From positions 16,292,704 to 16,356,703 of the forward strand of contig NC_085055.1 of assembly GCF_963662255.1 (NCBI RefSeq): 64,000 nucleotides of DNA, read 5' to 3'. The translations under genes were made by a program, and so were the position numbers. Shown here one piece after another: positions 13,101-24,600 of the stretch (its first letter is position 1; each line of letters begins with the position of its first letter). Below the pieces are notes generated by a model. That model saw nothing but the letters and a program-made list of their open reading frames with translations. It had not been told where the DNA came from and ran no database searches. This DNA comes from Cinclus cinclus (taxonomy: Eukaryota; Chordata; Aves; Passeriformes; Cinclidae).

Positions 13101-16100
13101 ATAAACTTGGCTCAAAGTAGGCACATCTCAGTTATAAAAGACTATACAAAATAAAAAACCCTGCCTGATGAAACATCAGAGAACAGTAAGAAAGATCAAA
13201 CGTGTGAAATAGTTTCCTTTTAAGTAACCAGACAGATTCCTGCTTTCCAAATGGAGGGAAAAGATGACCATTGCAAGTACAAGACTGAAGCCTAAAAAAA
13301 AACAATAAGGAAGGACGTACATAAAGAATGAAGGTTAATCTCCCTCCCCAAAGAAGAATTAATGTGCATCACATGAAATTAGCAGTTAGCAGGTTCAAGC
13401 CAAACCAAAAAATGACAGATTCTAAACCAGGTAACAAACTGTGAGTCGTTTCTGATGATGTAGGTGTTAAAAGTGTTCATGTCGATTCAAAGAGTTTTTG
13501 ACAAATTGATGGAAGAAGGATCTACCACAGGCTATTAAAGACAAAATTCTCCCATAAAACTTTCTGCTGAGAACATCTTTAAGCCACAAACCATTGCACA
13601 CTGGCAGATATTTGAGAGAGCCATCATTATGAATTTATCCTGTTCTTCCCACAGATGCCTAGGAAAGAGCATAAATCACTGCAGGAGGTAAGAAATGCCA
13701 GGATATGCATTCCTAAGCTCAGATCCAACACCCAGAGCCCATCTCCCAGCCTCTCCTGGCCCTCACAGACAAGGACTCCACCTATTATTTCTGTACACTC
13801 CACATGCAATGATTCAATGTTCTGCAGGAGAAGTAAATCAAATGTGTGCCAGCATTCTAACCATCCATCTATAAACTGAAGATAGCCTAAATTCAGTCTG
13901 CTGAGGAGGGGCTCTTTGCATGTAAATTGCCTCATATACAAAGAGTGTTCAAAGGAAGAAGACCCTTTTTAGAAGGGAAAAACCACCCTAGAATGAAACA
14001 GATAAATTTGCCAGATGAGGGCATATTTACCAAGGTCCAAAAGGCTGCTTTCAGTAGACACAATTTCCCCACTGCTACGCCTTGTGCAAAAAGGATGATA
14101 TTTCCCTGAGGTAGCATTTTAGGAAGTCGTGACCTTAACTGGAGGCTTAAGCCTCTTGTACAAAATCCATCCACACACTCACCTGAAGAGGAAAGGTGAG
14201 ACATGCTCAGAGAAGTAATATAAGTTTAGCAAGTATACATGTGCAGAATATTTTGTATACTGTGTATGTTTCCATTTACATAGTTCTCCTCTAGGTTTTC
14301 TAATCATTAGCAAAAAAACTATTTTTAAAGCTGGAATAAGTTTTTGGTTAAGTGGACAAGAGTACTTACCTGAAGAGTAGTCCCTTGGCCTGTCAGGCTC
14401 AGTGAAGAAAGAAATGCCAGCTAAATAAAATAATAATGCATATACTGTTAGAATAATCATATTTTCTTCACAGAACACAAAATTCAGATTTAAAGTACCC
14501 TTTCTTTAAGGGTTTGTTTTAGGCAGGAAATCAGTCATGGGTATCTGTGGATTGTTTTGGCATCAGTGAGAGAACATACTATTGCAAGTTTGTATGTTCC
14601 AGATTTTATAGCAGAGTCCCATCTTCAAGCAACATATCCATGTAGACTAGAAAAAAAGCAAGCAAACCAACCTATAAGTGCTCCCCAGAACAAAATGAAC
14701 AATTTCTCTACTGAGAGTATTCATTAGTAATAGTGTTTAATGCACAAAAAACTGAGGACTGGAGCAACACTGCATTTTTCCTGCTTTGCTACACAGGAGA
14801 AAAAAAAAAAAAGCCCATGTACTGAACACTGCTTCCTGCAGCTGTCAGTCACACAGAACCTGCACAGCAGCCCTATCTCCAGGGCAGGTTTCACTAACAG
14901 AACTGTGAAGTTATCACTGAATCCCAGAGAAATTCACTGGAAGGGTGAAGAAGGTCCCCAGTCCAACTCCAAACCACAGCAGGGTCAGTGAGGAGAACAG
15001 AACAGGTTAGCCAGTCAGGGCTGCATCTGCCAAGTCCATGGAGACCCTGAAGCTGCCCTGGCAGCTGAGCTGATGCCTGCCTGTTCTAAAATCATCAGGC
15101 AGTTCCCCCGTGGCACAGAATCATGCAAGGTTAACCTTAAACCAACAGGACACCTGACGTCTGTTCCCTCCAGCAAGGCAGGAAAGCTGATGCTTTGGTG
15201 TCCTTTTTTCCCTTCCAACTGCTGAATGTACATGACCTACAGACTATCCACAAACTGTGATCCCAGCCCCAGTGAGAGCACACACATTTCAACAAATAAT
15301 TCCCCACATTACAAACACTGTATCCATGTTCACTTTGATGGAACAGTCGTGAATGAAGTACTCAGCCTATCAAGCAGTCAGACATAAAAAGCCAAATATT
15401 CTGCCAACCAACCCCAGCACAGCTGTTGTGGCAGGGCTTAGACTTCAGTAAAATGCTGACATTTATAGGAGTGTTCATTTAAAAGTTTGCAGGGCTGTAA
15501 TAAAACCAATTTTTAAGACTACAGATGTTTAAAGCTATAATCTTTTTTAAAAAAATAATTATCACTGCAATATGAAAAGCTGTAATAACACAATGTTGGA
15601 AAACTTGAGAAATCCAGTAACAATTTCCTATGCATCCCACCACCTTTTGCAAACCGTAGACTTCCATTAGAATTGACACAACAGTAGAAATCAAGATGGA
15701 AACATTTTGTTCTGACATATGTTTATGGCTTCACCACACTTTATTTGAAGTGACATTTTCATTGGAAGGTTCATTAAGTAAATAAAAACTTAAAGATAAG
15801 AGAAAAATGTATTCCTCTATGTAAAAATACCTGAAAATCACATTTATTCTTAATTGCTCTTATCCATATTTAAGAAAAACAATTTCATTTTTTCTTCCGC
15901 CTCCACTTTAATAAAATGAGTATATCTTTAATTGTCTAAAAGCTTGCTGGAATGGGCTGAATTTCTATATGCAAGATTTACTGAATTTTAAAAATAAAAT
16001 TGTTCCTTACGCAAATTTTGTAAATTCGACAAAATTATATACCTGCACAGGCTCGCATGATCTTCTTCAGAGGTCCCATAGTGTACATCAATCCAACAAG

Positions 16101-19100
16101 AATCCCTGACAGATGCCCAGCGAAAGAGGTCCTAGAAAATAAAAAAAAATCTTGTGAGTAATGGAAAGGGAGACCTTTTCTGGTAGGGATACAAAAGTGA
16201 AAGTGTAGAATTTGCTGTAAAGAGAAAGTCTCTGAGACTTCCCCGAGAAAGTCCCTGAGTGAGACCAAGCACAGAGATATTACCTGCCTGCAAGGATATA
16301 ATGCCAAGTTTTCTTTCTTTATAACTACCTTAAAATTGGGAGTTACACAGTTAGAAAACTATTTAACAAATATCCTGAAAAAACTAATTGGAGAGATCAT
16401 TTTAGTTACTACAGAATATGCTTTCCCTAAAAGCATTCCAAGACTTCCAAAGGAGTAAACTGGTTTTAAGCTTTAGAAAAGCAACTTACATTGTAATGTC
16501 TGGGTAGACCTTACCAAAACCATGTACAGTTCTGAGTGAAAGCACAAACACAATACTTTGTACTGGGCTATCCATGCAATCCTACAATTATTCTAAAAGA
16601 AACATGAATGCAGATCCACTGCAATCTTTGTAATACACTGCCTTCAAAATTGAAAGAACAATTGAAATGCTAAGATCCAAATTCTTTTCTATGCATACCA
16701 ACATTTTCTTTTAAAAATATCATTACCATTTGTATACAGAATGAAAAGACTCTGGAGTATTTTGAGAAATCAACCCAGAAGCATATGTTTACAGCAAATA
16801 AGGAGATTTGCTCCAGTTATTGACATGACTATGGGGTGCTCTATAAATTTAAAAATCGATTTTCAACATTAAAAATAAGAGTCAAACTCTTCTGTGTTTA
16901 AACATAAATTAAGATAATCTTCTGAATTCAAGTAAATGTAAACACTAGTTGCAAATTTTTCACCTCTAGTACGAAGTTACAGAAGCCAATACACTAAACA
17001 TTAAAATTTCCTCATATGCAATTAGAAATGACTCATTTATACTGGTTGTCAAAAAAAATTAAATAATATGAGGTAAAATTACCTTTTCTTTCCCTTTATA
17101 AAGTAGAAATGAAATGTTTTATGTACCAAGTGTAATGTCTGCATCAATTTTTACATTCAGGTCAGTGATCTGCAGGAGTTATACAGATGATGGCACAAGC
17201 ACTCAAGCCAAGACAACTTCCAAGCATCAGTGGTAAAAGGACACAGGAAAATGCACGTGTCACTAGAGGGAGGTAAAGATCAAATCTAAATTCACTCTGT
17301 TGCCACCTACTTAACCACAAACTTGTATCCTGCCATGGAGAGCTGCAGTTCTCTCTCACCAGTAACCAACAACTCCCTAAAGAGTAACAGATACATGCTG
17401 AGGTGAAGATTTATAGATACCAAAATAAAGTATCTGTAAGGAACTAATTTTCCAAACAGATTTTCTGGAACAGATTTTCCAAATTTATGAAATATGCATG
17501 CCTGACTTGGAAAATAAAAAATACTTAAAAATCACCTCCTCTAGAAATCACCAACATGATATTGGCTCACCTACGACTTAAGATATCTGCCCAATTCTGG
17601 AAGAGGCACAGATTAAACAAAGTAACTTTTCACATGTCTGTTCTTCCATTAAACAGATAATCCCAAGGACTGCTAAGCAAAGCCTACATCTCAATATCCT
17701 TTATAAAAGATGAAGATAAGACGGGTACTGAAAGCACTTTAAAATTTTTCTGAAACAAAAGCATTAATGAGAAAGAAAGGAATAAGATATCAGTGAACTC
17801 CTAAATCCTCTCCCAGCACACAGGTCAAGGTTTTCAAAAGGCTCAATATTCCATTTGGATCTTTCATTGGTTATGTATTCTCAAGTGAACCTGCTACATG
17901 AGTCCAATAAGGCAGGTCCAAATTTACCACATGGATTTCTGACTGGACAGACTTTTGCCCCAATTACTGACCTCTTATCTATTCAAAACTAAATTATGCA
18001 ACTTGGTCTACAAAAGGAACCAGTTAAACATAGACTTCAAATATTATAACCTGCCCTGAACACACAGATGAGTGTTTAAGAGCAATGCTGTGAGAGCTAC
18101 AATTGCTATGGTTCATTGCAAGGCAGCTGGCAGTTACTAATTAAATATGTTGTGTTCTAGGATATGAATTTCTGCAGATCACTACTTGTTTTCTGCAGCC
18201 CCCATTATCATTTAAGTGCTGTGAAATTGCCCTCTGTACAGGATTAGATGAGTCAGCAATCTAAACTTCCATGAAGTTATGAAATATTTGTTGATATTCT
18301 TTCTGGATTTCTTACCCGCTCTCTACCCAAAGACATTTCTACAGTAATGCAACTGAGAAAGAACAGCACACAATGTCTGAAATAATACTTTTCTCTACCA
18401 TAAACAGCATGATATGGTGTTACTTCATACATAATGCTCTTCCACTATTCCTTAATTTAAAAACAGTATTGTTAATCAGTACTGTTAAAAAACAGTATTT
18501 GGTGTTATATCACCAAATAAAACCTATGTTCAGCTAAAACAACAGTTTATATTTTTCAGAAAAAAAAATTAATGCACTGAAAGCTTTAGTTTTATCCTTG
18601 TAGCAATGCCACACAGCTCACAATTACAATTGCATTTGGGCAGAGCACCCTTCTGTCTTTAATCCTCACTGCAGTCAGTTGAGCAGCCAGGCATAAAGCA
18701 ATAAAACCAGTGCTTAACCTAAGCAATATTTGAATTCTCCTTCTGCACTCGGAAATGTTCTATCAGCTATATCATATTATCTGACAAGGAATATCCCAGT
18801 ATTGTTGAGCTCTTTTTTTTAAATCTTTCTGAAAAGTGGGAAATTGTACATAAACTGTGATTTGATAGTTCATAGGTTTTGTGTCTGTACTTTGCATATA
18901 TTCAGTAATGTGATTCAGAGTTACGAAATATTACATAGGAAAATTACTCATCTGCAAACAGGACTACAAAAATGAAGTACCAAAGAAGCAAGGCCCTGCT
19001 CTCCCAGATGTAGAGACAGAGAAACTGTGCTGGCACAGAGCACACAGGGAAACTGAGGAAGACGACCAGCAGCACTGCAGGACAGTGACACTGACAGTGA

Positions 19101-21004
19101 CAAAACTGGCAGAATACTGGATGATAGTTTGATCATAAGCAGGACTGACTAATCCAGAGTGGGCTAGGACAAAAATGGCAAGCAAACAGTGGATCAGCTA
19201 ATGAAGTCCTTGAATGAATAAAGCTAATGCTCAGCTAATGAAGCCCTTGGCACTATGGTAGAGTAGTTTAGTTACCTCGTTGAAAAGGCACAGCCCTTTT
19301 CCTTGTCCATCAACTTTTGTTATCTTCCCTCAAATACTCAATTACACCTTCTGGGAACAGTATGTCAGGATTTTGAGATGTACTTAAAATAGAGGGTTTT
19401 AAGGAAAAAGCAGACTGCAGGCCCAACACTGCACTGGGATACCAGCTACCACTACTTACATCTCATGAGACATTTCAAACTACTCCAGATAGCCCAAATC
19501 TCTTCTCCATTCTTTGAAATATTCAATGCACTTACCCTGGGGAGATCAAATGAATAGCCACCAGCTCCACCCAACAAGCATATTTACTGGATATTGGCAA
19601 TCCAAAGACACTGCTCACTCTTCCTGGATTATAATGGTTGTTCAGAACTTTCAAAGCAAACAAGACTCCTGCAAACAAGAAGAAATCAAATGAAGAGAGA
19701 AATAGTTATGGACAAATAATAAAGAAATGCAAACAGTTTGAAATACCGTGCAGTTTCAAACCACCACAAAGCATACTGCTGCATGCTATAACAGTTCTGT
19801 TTCTTCAGCGATACTTTTCAGTGACTTAAAAAAGAGGTACAAAAATTATGTATTTGTATAACAGCCAAATCTAAGCTGCTTTTTTAATGTGCCTGCTCAC
19901 TGTAGCTATTCAGGTATTCAACACAATACAAACATATTTTAATATGGGAGTTCTATTTAAAATAATTGACAAAATTAGTGAACTCAAAAAAAATGTTCTG
20001 TGACTTGAGAAAAGCCACTACTGAAAACAAGACAAACAAATAGGTGTAAAGCTCAACAGTAGATGCAAATTCTGAATAATGGAAAACCATCTTACACATA
20101 CTCCAGAACCACTTGTTTCTAAAAAAAAGAAGTGGATAAATCACCTTTCATCACGGTAAATAATATTAATTTCTAACTGACAGCAACTGTTTTATCATGC
20201 AACCACCAGCCAATATGATGGAATGAATTCAGAGAACTTATTGGAAATGTTTATGGAAAAGTTCCTCTCAAGAGAAAACTCACAGTGGTCTGAAAACAAC
20301 CGCGACAAATTAACAAGTAAAAGGTTTAACAGGGACACATTGAGGCTGGCACAGGCAGCCAAAAACCATTCAGGGTAAGGGCTGCACTCAGAGCCTTTAC
20401 AGCCCCCAGAAAGGCCAATATTAGAACTGGCCAGTCTTGTTACCAAAGGGGGGTGACCAGAAAACAGCTGGAGCTGCAAAGGAGCAATTGCAAGAATGTT
20501 CCAGCTCCTACCCACTGGAATATCCCAAGAAAACCTCACAGGTGTTGAAGCAACTTCCTTAAAGGCTGAAAAAGAGTGCTTGCCTTCTAAGGCTACATTG
20601 CAATGGCAGCAAGGAAATCCCCAACTCATCTAGAAATGCAGGGCTGCTTTTCCACTTGACTGAAGATTTTTTTAAAGAGAAAGAGTTTATTGACTTGAAA
20701 ATGATCTGCCAAAAGAGACAAGATCATTACTGGAAGGAAGATTACCAAAATCAAGTGTTTGGATGTTGCTAGCAGAAGCAAATCTAGGGGAGTCTCTCCA
20801 AAGACAGGCATGAGTAATTTTAAGCTGATAGGCTTTTCTAAAAGCTACCTAAGGAGCACTACTGAAATGCTTATATGACATCATAAAATTAAGAGTTCAG
20901 ACTTCAATTTGATACTTTCATGTTCTCAGGTAAAGTTCCAGTCAGTCACAAGAACAACATGCTTTAAATTAAAAAAACAGGATAAGTATACTGATGGGAC
21001 AAAG

Positions 21005-21049
<45 letters not shown>

Positions 21050-21580
21050 TGTACAACTATCCTCTTTCTGTAATTAACAGTTACTGCTATACAGCAACTA
21101 TACATATTAACTTTACATATGTAAATTGGACCAAATCTGTGTCTTACCTGAAAAACCTACACCACAATTCATTTCATAGGAAGGATCATCCAAAATTATC
21201 ACAAGCAGGAGTTCCAACACTATGTAAACTACTCCAATCAGTAGTGAAAATACTGCAATTATGTAGGCAAACCATATGCTCTTCAGCTTTCTTTCCAGCA
21301 TTATGCCCTTCCAAAGCATGGAAATCATGTTGTAATACAAATGCCAATCATCTGCATGGTGGAAAGGAGCAAGCAGCAAACGCTGCCAGTTCTTTCTGTG
21401 GACAGCTTCATTTACACTGAGACACACTTCAGTCAGTGGCCTCAAAGGATTCAGAAAGAGAAAAATATTCAGTACAAGTACCCCAAGGGTAACAGAAGGA
21501 ATGTTCTGGAGTCCAACTTGAGAAATTTGATAAAGCAGCAAAAGCAGTCCAGCACTGACTCCTCTTTGCCTTCGTTCCAT
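1016..21580 (-). CDS. RHBDD1: RHBDD1 (RHBDL4), rhomboid intramembrane serine protease, six coding exons
   Basis: Join on the minus strand: 21580-21148, 19668-19536, 16131-16043, 14420-14370, 9904-9782, 1131-1016. All introns are GT-AG and all phases agree; total 945 nt, 314 aa (human 315). The family is a polytopic ER protease that cleaves ubiquitinated membrane substrates and hands them to the p97/VCP degradation machinery. Seen here: a conserved HHADDWH block at residues 74-80, several hydrophobic segments between about 11 and 210, catalytic Ser144 in GFSG, and catalytic His195 in SFAGHLSG. A ubiquitin-interacting motif lies around 261-275 (Ala268 and Ser272 kept), and a C-terminal VCP-binding-like basic motif, MRRQRLRRF, at 303-311. 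The start is the first ATG of a typical rhomboid N-terminus, MERRQRGVSAG. The gene is compact compared with the roughly 160 kb human gene. The region between His195 and the UIM diverges from mammals. Identification is very secure; exon 4 is the least certain piece. Confidence 0.95.
1132..9781 (-). other. RHBDD1 intron 5-6
   Basis: This AT-rich intron of 8.65 kb contains no recognisable gene. It has an A/C-rich low-complexity stretch at about 1310-1415 and a CR1 fragment at about 3688-3835. Short ORFs such as the one at 1526-1843 have no recognisable protein character. Confidence 0.8.
3688..3835 (-). repeat. CR1 LINE 3' fragment
   Basis: Plus-strand reading GAATCA...GGTTGGAAAAGACC, then a stretch ending in CCTCCCTGG, is the reverse complement of the 3' end of an avian CR1 element. 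Only about 150 bp of the tail remains, as is typical of 5'-truncated CR1 copies. It lies in the last intron of RHBDD1. Confidence 0.8.
9782..9904 (-). CDS. RHBDD1: RHBDD1 coding exon 5 (residues 236-277), ubiquitin-interacting motif
   Basis: The exon has 123 nt, acceptor ATTTTGCAG and donor GTAGGAAT. It encodes a tyrosine-rich linker (EYYGYYPDYQYRTPRSYFDY) followed by TGGLTEEEQLERAVLNSLNER, the ubiquitin-interacting motif of RHBDL4. The key alanine and serine of the motif, residues 268 and 272, are present. The exon is also a multiple of three with phase 1 at both ends. Confidence 0.92.
9905..14369 (-). other. RHBDD1 intron 4-5
   Basis: This 4.5 kb intron is AT-rich with no gene seen. Alternating purine/pyrimidine sequence (TG/CA/TA-rich) lies at about 11255-11315. 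Short ORFs in all frames look random. Confidence 0.75.
11255..11315. repeat. alternating purine/pyrimidine tract
   Basis: Mixed CA, TG and TA dinucleotide steps with few interruptions in RHBDD1 intron 4-5. It is an imperfect simple repeat with potential to form Z-DNA. Confidence 0.6.
14370..14420 (-). CDS. RHBDD1: RHBDD1 coding exon 4 (residues 219-236), small linker exon
   Basis: This exon of 51 nt has acceptor TTTATTTAG and donor GTAAGT. With its split codons it encodes AGISFFTEPDRPRDYSS, the start of the cytosolic tail. Both boundaries are phase 1 and 51 is a multiple of three, so the exon can be included or skipped without shifting the frame. The peptide itself is not conserved enough to prove the exon. 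Support comes from splice sites, phase and position. Confidence 0.75.
14421..16042 (-). other. RHBDD1 intron 3-4
   Basis: The intron is 1.6 kb. It contains a degraded CR1-like fragment at about 14915-15085. Nothing else is recognisable. Confidence 0.7.
14915..15085 (-). repeat. degraded CR1 LINE fragment
   Basis: The order of short matches (GAATCCCAGA, GTCCAACTCC, AGCAGGGTCA, ACAGGTTAGCC, GCATC, GGAGACCCTG, CCTGG) follows the antisense 3' region of CR1. Divergence is high, so the borders are approximate. Confidence 0.5.
16043..16131 (-). CDS. RHBDD1: RHBDD1 coding exon 3 (residues 189-219), catalytic His195
   Basis: This 89-nt exon follows acceptor TTTTCTAG and ends at donor GTATATAA. It encodes TSFAGHLSGILVGLMYTMGP and the following LKKIMRACA. 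It contains catalytic His195 in the conserved GHLxG motif and the last core transmembrane helix. Phases 2 in and 1 out fit exons 2 and 4. Confidence 0.95.
16132..19535 (-). other. RHBDD1 intron 2-3
   Basis: AT-rich intron of 3.4 kb with no gene, RNA gene or recognised repeat seen. Confidence 0.8.
19536..19668 (-). CDS. RHBDD1: RHBDD1 coding exon 2 (residues 145-189)
   Basis: This 133-nt exon is bounded by acceptor TTTGCAG and donor GTAAGTG on the minus strand. Together with the flanking split codons it encodes the stretch from GVLFALKVLNN to CWVELVAIHLISPG, the rhomboid core between the two catalytic residues. Phase in is 1 and phase out is 2, matching both neighbours. No ATG-initiated ORF of 60 codons covers it, so an ATG-based ORF list would miss it. 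Confidence 0.93.
19669..21147 (-). other. RHBDD1 intron 1-2 (between coding exons 1 and 2)
   Basis: This 1.5 kb intron holds an (AT)n microsatellite at 21007-21042 and a block at about 20195-20630 that is less AT-rich than its surroundings and stays open for 144 codons on the minus strand. No recognisable protein family. Confidence 0.8.
21007..21042. repeat. (AT)18 microsatellite
   Basis: An uninterrupted AT dinucleotide run, read directly from the sequence, in the intron between RHBDD1 coding exons 1 and 2. It is likely polymorphic in length. Confidence 0.97.
21148..21580 (-). CDS. RHBDD1: RHBDD1 coding exon 1 (residues 1-144)
   Basis: This exon holds the ATG (21580-21578) and codes for the first transmembrane segments, the HHADDWH block and catalytic Ser144. 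It ends on the first base of the Gly145 codon, at a clean donor (TTCAG|GTAAGAC on the minus strand). The exon continues 5' as untranslated sequence to an acceptor with a pyrimidine-rich tract ending at 21667. The break falls directly behind the catalytic serine, so the two active-site residues lie on different exons. Confidence 0.95.
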
Positions 21581-21666
21581 TGCTACTTCTTATTCAAAGA
21601 AATGTGAAGATTATTCCAAATTCCAGTCTTTTGCTCAATTTCAAAACCATACAAGTTCTGGAAATT
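21581..21666 (-). other. RHBDD1: RHBDD1 5' UTR part of the first coding exon
   Basis: On the minus strand a strong acceptor (TTTTTTCTTTCAG) ends at 21667. It leaves 86 nt of leader before the ATG at 21580. The acceptor implies at least one upstream non-coding exon, most likely in the CpG island near 27.3 kb. Confidence 0.65.
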
Positions 21667-24600
21667 CTGAAAGAAAAAAGATAACTTGTTATATATGTGT
21701 TGTGGTGTTTTGAAGATCATCACTGGTTTTTGTGAGTTTTTAAGCACAAAAAATGCATCATGGTAATCAGCTGAGACCTTTCACATATCAGAACAAAAAC
21801 TCAAGTAAGGAAAAAAAAATCAAAATTTGTAAACTGATACAAAATACAAAATAAAAGAGATTTATACACATAATCCAGACAAGTATTGAGACAAAAAGCA
21901 GTCTGCAACCTCTGTTTCATATCCCTGGACAGGCTGTACTTCATCTATAAAAATACTTGGGTATTCTAGACATGTTTTCATTAATTCTGATTCACTCAGA
22001 ATAATTAAGATTTCAGGAAGGAAAACAGTTCAAAATTATTCTCTAGAGTCTCTGTTTCCAGGATTTCTAACTTTGCCACATATTTAACTTTTTTTAATGA
22101 CTATTTTTCTAACTTTTACAAATATTCAAAACAAGCCAAGCTTGAAGACTAAAAAGTACATTTTTTAAAAAAGGAACAGAGACACAGCTAAGTACTACTA
22201 GATGCAATTTGAAAATTATTACTGCTTTCCCAGGGATGACAATAAAGAATTTAGTTTAGAAGTAAGCGATGGAAAAAACTATAGGGGGAAATCATATACA
22301 AAACCAGCATATAAAATTTGAAAAGTTATAACAAAAATTTTCTCTTTGCCTTATTTACGCCAGAAAAGCCCAGGGGATTAAAGGGGGCTACATAAATAGA
22401 TCTGGCTAGAAACAGAGTTACTCTGACAGGAACAGACAAGAGAGGAGGGAGGAAGCTGCCCTGGATAACACAGCACAGGAGTGTGGAGTTTCCAGAGCCT
22501 GGAACCTCCTGTGGAAGACAGGAAGAGACCCAGGATTTCAGGCTGGTTCCAAGGGCTACCCCAGCCCTGCTTTTACCTCTGAAAACTCTTCAAGGTGGCC
22601 CCAACAACAGCACAGCCCCTCCTCCCCTCCAGGGTGTCCCTTCTTTGCAGAGCTACTGAAGATACACAACACATTATTCCACGTGGAAGTATCAGCTATG
22701 TAGAACTAGCAAAGTACAATTACTCTTCAAAACTGCCATCGGGTTTCAAATGAAACTGCCTGAAATACTGAGATATATACAAAATTCTCATTTCAACATC
22801 CCATTATCTTTCTTTTCCACTATACACAAAATTGTTAAAGATGTTAACATACTAATTTTTTATTTAAATGCCTTTCCAATTCATATGAAATTCTTCCTCT
22901 TCCACATTTTCATTAGATAAACAAGCAACAATCTTAATTCATCTAAAGGACAGGAGGTAAAATGGCACATTTATAAAGGAGAGCTCAAGTTGCAAAATTT
23001 AAATTTCCCCATTATATGTGTTAGGATTTACTAAGTTTCACATTTCTACACATCATTGCTATGCCTGCAAACACTTTACTAAACATTTTTATCCAGGTAT
23101 TCAGAGTATTCTTAATAATTTGATTGGGCTGCATTCTACAAAGTCAGTGAGCACATGGAAAAGAAGGAAAGCACCTCTGGATGAGGTTATCCTGTAACAG
23201 CAAAAGGACCTGGGAGACCTGCACAGGGTGGAACATCAAAGACAACCAGGTAGGGGCCAGGCTACCTTCTCTGCTTATCCTGAAGTGAGGGGAGCACACA
23301 GTTCCATGCTAGTTCACACAGAGAATTAATTAATACCACTTCTTACAATTAAGTATTTTTTTTTTAGTCCCTGTATTTCTCTTTAAATCACACTTATGCT
23401 TATTACAGCAATTTAACAGAAGAAAAAACCAAATTGGTTGTGGTTTTTTTATCCTGAAAACAACTGCAGTAAACCAGAATGCATGTAAAATGTATTTGCT
23501 ACATTACAGTGAAAGTCACTACATTTTTCCCACATTATTATCATGGAGATGTTACATAATGCCTGAGCCTTGTCCAAAAGAGTGAAAACAACAGAAATGT
23601 ACTTTATCCCAGGCCTCTTGAACATGTAACTTCCTATACTGATGCCTTCCAAAACCAGTTTTGTAGTGATCACAATTTAACTGCAGAGACCACAGCTGTA
23701 GCCCTCACAAAGCTCAAATGAACCAAACTCTTAAACTGCAAATTGGTCATTGCTGATAATTACATTGTCAGTCTTTGACTTTAAAGTCAACATTACCCTC
23801 CCCCCCAAAAAAAAAACCAAAAACAAACTGTTAATCCAAAGTTTAATCAATGTAATTCTCTTTTTCCACACTAGCTCTGATATCAGGTAGATCAACATCC
23901 CCCAATATTCTTACAGTCTTCTGTACACAGGTTACATCTTTTTCATCACAAAACAGTCAACACAAAAACGATTAGAATTTAGAAGTGAGCATCCTTTAAA
24001 CGCAAGGTACATGGAAATGTAAAAATCTTGCCATACCATATTGTTCAAACTGCCAAATAGTCTTGTGTTTTAAAGTTTCTATCTCTGCTTCTGACACCGT
24101 TAAATTCACACTTTAAATGCTTTCAACACCCATGCATCTAAGAAAAAAAACCTTCATCCAGCACATAGCCAGACAATAATCATGGAAAAGGACTGGGAAT
24201 GCTTTCCATCATGATTACAGCAGTACTAGTTAACATAAACCATTCCCATTACTGGGAACAACTAAATATGCCAGCCAAAACACATTATGTGTTTGAGACA
24301 GAGGGAAAAAGATACAAGAAAGAGAACAGTAGTTATCTGAGAATATATATTTTGGAATGCAACTCCCTTAAAACATATAGAGCTTTCAACTGTTCATACA
24401 TTCCTCCTCTGTTTATTACAAGTCTAATGAGGCTTGAAACAATGAAGCTCTTTTTTCCTTTTTTTTTTTTTGAAAACATGCCACCTACTTCAAAATGTAC
24501 AAATTTCCAGAACAGACTTGAAATGGGCATTTGTCTTGCATCCAGACTGCCACGTGTCTACATTTTTGTCACCTACTCAAGATAAATGTCTGAACTTAAT

